Shown in pieces: positions 30,538-37,357 of a stretch of DNA of 37,357 nucleotides. This stretch comes from Spirochaetales bacterium. GTDB taxonomy: Bacteria; Spirochaetota; Spirochaetia; DSM-27196; Alkalispirochaetaceae. The number at the start of each line of letters is the position of its first letter. Position 1 is the stretch's first letter. The DNA lies in assembly GCA_028282545.1 (NCBI GenBank), contig JANQHT010000132.1, positions 1 through 37,357 of the forward strand, in the 5' to 3' direction. Made by a program: the position numbers and the translations under genes. The notes below the pieces were generated by a model. The model was not told the origin of the DNA. It worked only from the letters and a program-made list of their open reading frames with translations, and did no database searches.

Positions 30538-32331
30538 ATGATCAGTGCAAAATGCCTAAAATCAACCCTTTCCGGAGTAATCGTCGCACTGTCGCTCGTA
30601 CTGCTTGTGCAGTGCACGGGCGATATGCGCGGTACCGGCGGCGGTGATCTGGCGATCTTCCCCAAACCCGGAGATTTCGACGGACCGGTCTCCGTCCGTC
30701 TCACGTCGGACCTGCGGGACGTCACCATCCGGTACACTACCGACGGCAGTGCGCCGACGATTGATTCTCCCGAATACACCGATGCCATCACGATCGTCGA
30801 GTCGACCGTTGTCCAGGCCGCCGCCTTTTCCGCGGCGAAAGAACAGCTCGCCGGCGTAGGGGCGGTCTACCTGATAACACCGGGTAACGGCACCCCCGCG
30901 GTTGCGCTGGTTTCGATGCTCCTCGACGACGGCCGGTCCCGGTTCGAGGCGAACGCGATCGATCCCGACGGAGACACCCTCCACTACCGGTGGTACGTAG
31001 ACGGCCGCCTCCAACTCGGTGCGGAGGGTTCGCTCTTCATCACCGATCTCCGGGCCGACTTCGAGCGTATCGCCACCGTGACGGTGAAGGTATCCGACGG
31101 AGAAAACGCCGCGGAATCGACCCTGGAAACACGGATAGCGGCCATTCCGGTGGAAGTGGACCTGGAACAGCTGGGGCTCGATATTCAACCGGCCGCGTCA
31201 ACCGCAGCCTATCAGAACCGTGCCCCCTCCGTCTCGATGCGGGCACCCTACGGCGTCCTGGAATTCGCGGAGGAGATGCGGATCCAGGCGCGCGCTACCG
31301 ACCCGGAGTCGGATCCCCTCGAATACGTTTGGCTCCTCGACGGCGAGGTGGTCAAACGCGGGCCGGAGCCGTGGCTCGATTTCATCCAGGAACCGGTATC
31401 CAGCCGCGACTACTCGGTCCAGGTCGCCGTCAGCGACGGTACACATGTCCGCACCACAATGCTCCCGATCCACGTGAACGAGGCGCAACCGGCGGCGCGG
31501 GTCGAATCGGTCCGGGGAGACGTCCAGGTGCAGCACTTCGACGGTGAGTGGTCCACGCTGCGTCGCGGCATGGCGCTCGAACTGAGTGACACGATCGCCA
31601 CCGGATTTGGTTCCGCCGCCACGGTGGAGTTGGGGGACAGCGTGGTCCAGGTCAACGCCATGAGCCGCCTTTCCCTGGACGCGCTCGCCAGTGACGCAGG
31701 GACGCAGACGACGAGTCTTTTCCTGAGGGTCGGTTCAGTCCAGGCGGAGGTGGACGCCAGCGAAGGGAAGCACGACTTCCAGGTGATGGGCCCCCACGCG
31801 ACAGCTTCCGTTCGCGGAACGCAGTTCTCTTTTGACGGACTCAACCTGCGCGTCTACGAGGGTGCGGTAGCCCTCAAGGTGGGACCCCCGCAACGCAACA
31901 TCCAGCGTGCACAACAGCAGAGCCGCGGCCCCGTCGAAGCCGAGGCAGAAGAGGAAGAGACGAACGAAAACAATGAAGGCGCCGAAGAGACGGCCGCCGA
32001 GGAATCAGATACAGAGGAGGAGACAGCGGAGGAAGAGACGGAAACTGACGACCCGGCCGCCGTCGCGGAAGAGGCGGCGGCCACTGACGGGGGCGACGAA
32101 ATCCTCGTTGGTGCCGGAGAGAGTGCCGAACTCAGCATCGATGCGAGCGGTGCCACGGCGGTGGAAGTAAACAACACAGATGACGAGAACATCGTCTTTG
32201 ATCTCGACACGGGAATCCAGGAAAACACGATTCCCGATCGAGCCCGACTGCAGGTGTTCCTCGATTTTCAGTCGGTCGACACGTCGTCGACCGTCGAGGA
32301 CGGAGGAACAGTCATCACACCATCCCGGTAA
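30538..32331 (+). CDS. FecR-domain lipoprotein with Ig-like and chitobiase-C-terminal-like domains
   Basis: The 597-residue product has a lipoprotein signal (LLVQC, Cys26). Residues about 41-100 (FPKPGDFDGPVSVRLTS, IRYTTDGSAPT) resemble the chitobiase/beta-hexosaminidase C-terminal domain. Two Ig/PKD-like segments follow, about 120-200 and 228-315, containing NAIDPDGDTLHYRWYVDG and RATDPESDPLEYVWLLDGE. A FecR domain spans about 320-450 (ARVESVRGDVQV, GFGSAATVELGDSVVQV, ASVRGTQFSF). Then come a very acidic Glu-rich stretch (about 466-520) and a short C-terminal domain. It is anchored outside the cytoplasm and is the first gene of the operon that encodes a CHASE2 cyclase, so a sensory or ligand-presenting role is plausible but inferred. 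Confidence 0.82.
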   Translation: MISAKCLKSTLSGVIVALSLVLLVQCTGDMRGTGGGDLAIFPKPGDFDGPVSVRLTSDLRDVTIRYTTDGSAPTIDSPEYTDAITIVESTVVQAAAFSAAKEQLAGVGAVYLITPGNGTPAVALVSMLLDDGRSRFEANAIDPDGDTLHYRWYVDGRLQLGAEGSLFITDLRADFERIATVTVKVSDGENAAESTLETRIAAIPVEVDLEQLGLDIQPAASTAAYQNRAPSVSMRAPYGVLEFAEEMRIQARATDPESDPLEYVWLLDGEVVKRGPEPWLDFIQEPVSSRDYSVQVAVSDGTHVRTTMLPIHVNEAQPAARVESVRGDVQVQHFDGEWSTLRRGMALELSDTIATGFGSAATVELGDSVVQVNAMSRLSLDALASDAGTQTTSLFLRVGSVQAEVDASEGKHDFQVMGPHATASVRGTQFSFDGLNLRVYEGAVALKVGPPQRNIQRAQQQSRGPVEAEAEEEETNENNEGAEETAAEESDTEEETAEEETETDDPAAVAEEAAATDGGDEILVGAGESAELSIDASGATAVEVNNTDDENIVFDLDTGIQENTIPDRARLQVFLDFQSVDTSSTVEDGGTVITPSR

Positions 32332-32342
32332 AGGAGTTCCAC

Positions 32343-33833
32343 ATGAAAAGGGAACACACACATCTAAAAAAAGTGGTGATGGTCGCTGCAGTAATAATCG
32401 TAATCAGCACGACCGGTTGTATGTTGCAGCCGGCGGACGACGCAAACGTCGTCTTTGTCGTGCCGCAAGAGCTGGGCGCATCCGGCTACTTCGGAGATCT
32501 GCCCGACGTGGATCGCGTGGCGGTCACGGTGCGTGGCGGTCCCGCGGACGCAGAGAGCGGGGAACAGCCCCTGTTGGCGTCGCTGGAACTTTCAGCGGAC
32601 ACGGACTGGCAGGCCACGGCCGCCGACGTGCCCACCATGACGACGTTGACGATCGAGGCGATCGCCTACGGCTATCCCAGCCACTCCTATTTCGGCGAGT
32701 GGACCTTTGAATCCGACCAGGAGCAGGTCCTCTTCACCGGCATAACCGAGCGGATGATCACCACCGCCTCGGCGCAGGTCTACATCTCCATGCGCCCCTA
32801 TGACGACGGGTCGCTTCAGCGGCTCCCGCGGGTAAAGGAGATGCGGTCGAATCTCAACGAACTCACCCTGGAGATCGACCTTCGCGGCTACGGTGACAGC
32901 GAACAGTGGTATTGGCGCATCATAGACGATACCGCCGGAACGGTTGCGGTCGATTCCTTTTCGGCCACATCCGGGTCGGTGACCTTTCCCGGCGTTGCGG
33001 CGGATGAGGTAGAGACGGTCGCCCTACAGTACCTGGCGCCAACCACAACGGTGATCATGGACGACCCCAATACGCCGGAGGTAGAGACGGTTGAACAGGT
33101 CAATTGGCTCAATCACCTCTACGTCCTGGAGATTGCCAACCCGCAGCACAACGTGCTGCGCCAGACCTTCGTGGTCAACCCGGGAGCGAGCGGGTCCATG
33201 GATGTGAACTTCGCTCCGTGGATCCAGAACATTACCGCCGGTCGGTACAATACGGCGGCCCTCGACTACGCCGGTGCGTTCGCGATGGAAGAGAGCGTGG
33301 TTCGCTGGCAGGCGGACGCGGTAGACGAGGACAGCGCGGAATCACTGCGCTACGTGTGGCTGCTCGATCTAAGGTCCTCCGGGGGCGAATCGTTCTCGAT
33401 CGCCTTTGGCGACGTCAACGCATCCACCACCCCCGGGGAGGTAGCGACGCTGATCACGGGCATCGAAACGCTCTACTCGAGCGACTCTCCCTTCGGCGCC
33501 GACCGCCGCGGCGTAAGTACACAGCTCCTGGGCGTAATGGCCGGGGTCGCCGCCCCGGAAGGAACCGCGGTTGGCGATACGCAAGAACTCCCGGACGTAT
33601 CGGGTACGGGTTTCGGACCCGACACCTTTATCGTCCCCGGCGACTGGTTTGACCTGCCGGGCGTTACCGGTGACCTCTACCTGGTAGTGGCCGATACGGA
33701 GTTCGTGGTGGAAGTCACCGGAGAACAGACCTACGACGACTACTCGTGGAGCTACGTGAAGATGGAACTGGACGGAACCAGTTTTCCGGCGCTCGGGGAT
33801 GGTACCAACGGCATCATCCGCTTCGAGGAGTAG
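32343..33833 (+). CDS. Secreted lipoprotein, unknown function
   Basis: The 496-residue product has a signal peptide and lipobox STTGC (Cys26). It is rich in beta structure: an N-terminal region with VVFVVPQELGASGYFG and VDRVAVTVRGG, then PKD-like segments such as VRWQADAVDEDSAESLRYVWLLDL. The N-terminal 130 residues share layout with the last gene of the window (VxVP, DxVxxxV, ISMxxY). No catalytic motif or named family is recognised. It starts 11 bp after the FecR gene stop with AAGGAG upstream, and is followed 10 bp later by the cyclase gene. It is therefore an operon member and probably an extracytoplasmic partner. Confidence 0.75.
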   Translation: MKREHTHLKKVVMVAAVIIVISTTGCMLQPADDANVVFVVPQELGASGYFGDLPDVDRVAVTVRGGPADAESGEQPLLASLELSADTDWQATAADVPTMTTLTIEAIAYGYPSHSYFGEWTFESDQEQVLFTGITERMITTASAQVYISMRPYDDGSLQRLPRVKEMRSNLNELTLEIDLRGYGDSEQWYWRIIDDTAGTVAVDSFSATSGSVTFPGVAADEVETVALQYLAPTTTVIMDDPNTPEVETVEQVNWLNHLYVLEIANPQHNVLRQTFVVNPGASGSMDVNFAPWIQNITAGRYNTAALDYAGAFAMEESVVRWQADAVDEDSAESLRYVWLLDLRSSGGESFSIAFGDVNASTTPGEVATLITGIETLYSSDSPFGADRRGVSTQLLGVMAGVAAPEGTAVGDTQELPDVSGTGFGPDTFIVPGDWFDLPGVTGDLYLVVADTEFVVEVTGEQTYDDYSWSYVKMELDGTSFPALGDGTNGIIRFEE

Positions 33834-33843
33834 AGGAGGAACA

Positions 33844-36531
33844 ATGAGTCAGTCCCGGGTCAGCAAGCGCGTAACAATTCTCACCCCGCTCATCATCGCG
33901 GCATTGGTGAGTCTCAGCTCCTGGCTCGGGCTTCTCTCCTTTCTTGACGGTCGCGCCTATGACCGGCTGCTCGGACTACGAGCCGATCCGGTGGAAGAAC
34001 AGGAGATACTCCTGGTTGATGTGGACGACAAGGCGATCGATTACGCCGGGACGTGGCCGATTCGCCGCGACGTCGTCGCGGACGCGGTGATCCTCATGGC
34101 GGAAATGGGGATGTCCTACCTCGTATTTGACATCGAGTACGTAGACCACAGCCCGACAGCCGTGGACGAGACGCTGCTCGAGACGGACCTGCCGGAACGG
34201 AGCGCGGCGCTCCTGACGGAGACGCGGGATAACCTGATCTCATTCCTGCAGGCGGTACAAAACGGGACCGTAACTCCCGGGGAGATCGAGTTCTACCTTC
34301 CCGACGTTGAAGAGGAGTTCTCCGCAACTAACCAGGAACTGGTAAACCTCTACGGTGACCTGGCACGCAACAACGACGACTACCTTGGGCGCAGCGCCCG
34401 AATCTTCGATACCGCGTACTTCACGGTCAACCTGGCACCGGGGGTCCAACTGGACGTGGACCCGGAACTCATCCGGTTCTACCAGTCCGAGATCGCCCTG
34501 ACCGATGTCCGCGGTGATGTCGCTACAATACCCGATGCGGCGTCGATAATGCCCACCATCGACCCGATCATCCGGCGCTCTGCCGGTGCGGGTTTCCCCA
34601 ACGTGATCGTCGATCCCGACGGTGTCCGGCGGCGGGTCCACCTGATGCAGTCGCACAACGGAAGCATCTACGGCCAGCTCGCCTTTACGCCGCTTCTGCA
34701 CCGCCTGGGGAATCCCGCGATCGAGGTCACCCGGAACGAGATCCTTCTCCACGGGGAAAACGACACCATCGCGATACCCCGTGCCGAGGACGGAACGATG
34801 CTCATCAACTGGCCGCACGCGGACTACCTGGGCAGTTTCCGGCACCTTTCGTTCGGCATGCTCCTGGAGCACAACTTCCTGCTGCAGCGCATGCTCCGGA
34901 ACGTCCAGATCCGTGACGACTGGGGATACCTGGACGAATACCGGGGGGAACCGGGTCTGGCCCGGCAGTCGCTCGATCTCAGCCAGATGCGCCGGGACGC
35001 GATCTTCGGCGGCAACCGGGATCTCCTCTTCCGGTACAGCGAAGACCTGGATCGCTTCCTGGCGGAAGTGGCGGGGTACCTCTCACCGGAACGGGAAGCG
35101 CGGTTCATGGCGGCCCTTGAAGAGGGACGCGCCTCCGGGCAGATCTCGGAGAGCGACGCCGCGTTTATTGCCAACGACTATCCGGTGTGGGTCCGGGCGG
35201 TTCGGACGCAAGCGGAGGACATCGCTCGTATCCGCGCCGAACTGCGCGAGGAGGTAACGGGAGCCTTCGCCGTCATCGGACACGCCGCCACAGGGACAAC
35301 CGATATCGGCGTGAACCCCTTTTCTGAGCAGTACGTGAACATCGGGACGCACGCGGCGGTCGCCAACACCATCCTGACCGGCGACTTCCTCGACGACCGG
35401 CCCTGGTATGTGGCGGCCGCCGTGTCCGTCGTGGTGAGCATCGTACTGGCGCTCATGATCCGTTCCCTGGGCCCCGTGCTCTCGGGCCTGGTGGACCTGG
35501 GATGGGGAGCCGCCGGCATCGGCGCGAGTTACCTGCTGATGGCCCGGGCCGGCGTGTTCGTATCACCGGTCAACCTCGTCATCAGCAACGTGTTGATCTA
35601 CGTGGTGTTCACGGTGATCAAGTTCCGGGCCGCCGAGGCTGAGAAGGGGTTTATCAAGGACGCCTTCTCGCACTACCTCTCGGAGGACGTCATCAGTGAA
35701 GTGCTGGACGATCCTTCGAAACTGTCCCTGGGCGGCCAGAAGAAGTTCTGCACCGCCATGTTCACCGACGTAAAGGGATTCTCCACCATCTCCGAGCAGC
35801 TTTCGCCGGAGGACCTGGTGCTGTTGCTCAACCGCTACCTGAGCCAGATGAGCGACATCGTCCTGGACGAGCGGGGTACGATAGACAAGTACGAGGGCGA
35901 CGCGATTATCGCCTTCTTTGGTGCACCGATCGATCTCTCGGACCACGCCGCCCGGGCGTGCCGAAGCGCGGTAGCGATGAAAAAGGTCGAACTCGAACTC
36001 AACAAGGAATTCCTGGCGGAGGAGATGACCCCGGGTCCGCTGCTCACACGGATCGGCATCAACTCCGGCGACATGGTGGTCGGGAACATGGGTACCGACC
36101 GGAAGATGAACTACACCATGATGGGAAACACGGTAAACCTGGCCGCCCGCCTGGAGGGCGTCAACAAGCAATACGGGACGTGGATCCTGATCAGCGAAGC
36201 CACCAAGGAACTGGTAGGCAGCCATTTCCTCACGCGTTCCCTCGACCGGGTGCGCGTGGTGGGGATCAACACACCGGTGCGGCTCTTTGAACTGGTGGAC
36301 AACACGTCGGACGCCACCTCCGAGGCGAAGGAACTCGTCCGCACCTTTGAAGAGGGAATCGCCGGCTACGAATCACGCGACTTTATACAAGCGCACAAGC
36401 TCTTCAGCGAGTGCCTCAAGATAGACAAAAACGACGGACCAGCGCAGAAATTCCTCGCCAATACCGAGGAGTTCCTGGAAAACGAACCAGCGGAGGATTG
36501 GGATGCGGTTGTCAATCTCACATCGAAATAA
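33844..36531 (+). CDS. CHASE2-domain class III adenylate cyclase (IIIb-like) with C-terminal TPR
   Basis: The 895-residue membrane protein has one N-terminal TM helix (about 12-34), a large extracytoplasmic CHASE2 sensor (about 35-515; DGRAYDRLLGLR, EILLVDVDDKAID, WPIRRDVVADAV, LVFDIEY) and further TM helices at about 520-592. A cytoplasmic class III cyclase domain follows (about 630-815). Metal-binding residues are D642 (FTDVKGF) and D686 (DKYEGDAIIAFFG); transition-state residues are N765 and R769. Adenine-specifying positions are K682 and T758; Thr in place of Asp is the hallmark of class IIIb enzymes, several of which respond to bicarbonate. One or two TPR-like repeats end the protein. 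It would make cAMP in response to an envelope signal. ATG 33844 has AGGAGG 3 nt upstream; a longer frame from 33799 is rejected. Confidence 0.92.
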   Translation: MSQSRVSKRVTILTPLIIAALVSLSSWLGLLSFLDGRAYDRLLGLRADPVEEQEILLVDVDDKAIDYAGTWPIRRDVVADAVILMAEMGMSYLVFDIEYVDHSPTAVDETLLETDLPERSAALLTETRDNLISFLQAVQNGTVTPGEIEFYLPDVEEEFSATNQELVNLYGDLARNNDDYLGRSARIFDTAYFTVNLAPGVQLDVDPELIRFYQSEIALTDVRGDVATIPDAASIMPTIDPIIRRSAGAGFPNVIVDPDGVRRRVHLMQSHNGSIYGQLAFTPLLHRLGNPAIEVTRNEILLHGENDTIAIPRAEDGTMLINWPHADYLGSFRHLSFGMLLEHNFLLQRMLRNVQIRDDWGYLDEYRGEPGLARQSLDLSQMRRDAIFGGNRDLLFRYSEDLDRFLAEVAGYLSPEREARFMAALEEGRASGQISESDAAFIANDYPVWVRAVRTQAEDIARIRAELREEVTGAFAVIGHAATGTTDIGVNPFSEQYVNIGTHAAVANTILTGDFLDDRPWYVAAAVSVVVSIVLALMIRSLGPVLSGLVDLGWGAAGIGASYLLMARAGVFVSPVNLVISNVLIYVVFTVIKFRAAEAEKGFIKDAFSHYLSEDVISEVLDDPSKLSLGGQKKFCTAMFTDVKGFSTISEQLSPEDLVLLLNRYLSQMSDIVLDERGTIDKYEGDAIIAFFGAPIDLSDHAARACRSAVAMKKVELELNKEFLAEEMTPGPLLTRIGINSGDMVVGNMGTDRKMNYTMMGNTVNLAARLEGVNKQYGTWILISEATKELVGSHFLTRSLDRVRVVGINTPVRLFELVDNTSDATSEAKELVRTFEEGIAGYESRDFIQAHKLFSECLKIDKNDGPAQKFLANTEEFLENEPAEDWDAVVNLTSK

Positions 36532-37357
36532 AAATATCGGAGCCCTAGGTGTTCTCTTGATCGTATTGATCGTCGGGTCCTGCCAACTGACGGGCCTCGA
36601 TCGCGGCGGCTCCAGCGGCGAGAGCAGCGTAACGCCGAAAGCGCGGGTGACGATCGCGGTTCCCGCCGGCTCGGCGGCAAACGGATCGATCACCGCCAGC
36701 GAAGTCTACGCGGCTGAAATCGACCAAGTGCGGATCAGCGTTCACCGGCCGGGTGACCAGACGAATTACGTCACCAAGGTGATCAACGACGCGGACACGG
36801 CCGGGAACTACTCCCTCGAGGCGGAGGTCCCGGTGAACACGCTGCTTGTCGCCGAGGCGATCGGAATCAACACCGGTAGCGATGCCGCCAGCGCCGTCGA
36901 TGACGTCATCGTTGCGTACGGGAAAAGAACGATTCCGATCGGTACCGATTCCATACTCATTTCGATGGATCGGTACAGCCCGGTACTCCGTGCATCGGTC
37001 AGGATCGACGAGGGCGGAATGACGCTCCCGGTGGCCGCCGCCCAGGGGCGCCAGTTTGAAGCAACCGTGGCAGGGTACGTTCCGCTCTCCGAATGGCCCG
37101 ACGACCCGAACGGGGATCCACTGGATACGATCGATCTCGTGACTTCAACCTACGTGGATGGGGCGCAGGTTCCCTCCGCTACGTCGATAACCACCCTCTT
37201 CCACGATAACGCTTCGGGTGACCGCGTTTCGTTCTCCTATCCGTTCCAGATCGTCGCCGGTGAGAGTGCGACAACGGTGTCGTTCACCAATGAATACCGG
37301 ATCATCCCGGGAAACACGCTTGAACGAACCGTCACGCTCGACGTTATGAGCGCCGTC
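36503..37357 (+). CDS. Secreted lipoprotein, 3' truncated by window
   Basis: An open frame of 285 codons runs to the window edge without a stop. ATG 36503 overlaps the end of the cyclase gene by 29 bp and has GGAGG 6 nt upstream, so it is translationally coupled. The product begins MRLSISHRNK, then a hydrophobic core and lipobox LIVGSC (Cys at about 27). The body is beta-rich and contains VTIAVPAGSAANG, IDQVRISVHRPG, NTLLVAEAIGINTG and SILISMDRY, arranged like the N-terminal part of the lipoprotein encoded before the cyclase. Function is unknown; position suggests a partner of the CHASE2 cyclase. Confidence 0.8.
   Translation, partial: MRLSISHRNKNIGALGVLLIVLIVGSCQLTGLDRGGSSGESSVTPKARVTIAVPAGSAANGSITASEVYAAEIDQVRISVHRPGDQTNYVTKVINDADTAGNYSLEAEVPVNTLLVAEAIGINTGSDAASAVDDVIVAYGKRTIPIGTDSILISMDRYSPVLRASVRIDEGGMTLPVAAAQGRQFEATVAGYVPLSEWPDDPNGDPLDTIDLVTSTYVDGAQVPSATSITTLFHDNASGDRVSFSYPFQIVAGESATTVSFTNEYRIIPGNTLERTVTLDVMSAV

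Noticed and set aside
33799..33843. Upstream extension of the cyclase gene
   Set aside because: It lies in the end of the preceding lipoprotein gene; ATG 33844 has AGGAGG directly upstream and precedes the TM helix.

Overview
This is a GC-rich bacterial chromosome segment of about 37.4 kb. Gene content suggests a free-living member of the Spirochaetota: a PnrA/TmpC-type nucleoside-binding lipoprotein, a DUF2259-like secreted protein, an archaeal/eukaryotic-type prolyl-tRNA synthetase, SEC59/VTE5-type lipid kinase, many lipoproteins and a large CHASE2-cyclase. The phylum assignment is inference from family recognition, not a database result. No rRNA, tRNA, CRISPR array, phage or transposase gene was seen.

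Layout. 1-2154: three overlapping two-component genes (histidine kinase tail, receiver-HisKA_2 hybrid kinase, Rcp1-like receiver). 2344-8275: a lipoprotein GH3 beta-N-acetylglucosaminidase, a lipid kinase-like membrane protein, an unknown polytopic protein, a DUF2259-like secreted protein, proS and a probable outer-membrane protein. 8264-12665: a DAACS-type symporter, an SDR-like protein, glutamine-dependent NAD synthetase and a DUF151 nuclease-like protein. 12691-19472: malQ, a large divergent GH13 protein, an acyl-ACP thioesterase and a PTS EIIA-like protein. 19496-23407: lysA-like decarboxylase, then a UDP-glucuronate 4-epimerase/UDP-glucose dehydrogenase pair that would make UDP-galacturonate. 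23727-28427: an S-adenosylhomocysteine/methylthioadenosine and purine salvage block (deaminase, ahcY, purine nucleoside phosphorylase, PnrA-like receptor). 28606-37357: an envelope and signalling gene run: a secreted protein, an outer-membrane-like protein, a FecR-domain lipoprotein, a lipoprotein, a CHASE2-class III adenylate cyclase and a second, related lipoprotein cut by the window edge.

The most striking non-coding feature is a family of MITE-like elements. There are four complete copies (2193-2329, 9514-9676, 20826-21071, 23458-23681) and one partial copy (about 28500-28562). They share imperfect terminal inverted repeats (consensus about YRGCARTTCTCA), internal hairpins and flanking direct repeats of at least 9 bp, as expected of target-site duplications. 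No transposase is present here, so they would be moved in trans. Three copies sit against promoters or ribosome binding sites of neighbouring genes.

A second theme is promoter position. Several genes have a good -35/-10 pair, or at least a -10 hexamer, only 6-15 nt upstream of the start codon and no Shine-Dalgarno sequence, suggesting leaderless or very short-leader transcripts. The strongest candidate for an under-described system is the 30538-37357 operon, in which three secreted lipoproteins, one with a FecR domain, are encoded together with a large extracytoplasmic-sensor adenylate cyclase.
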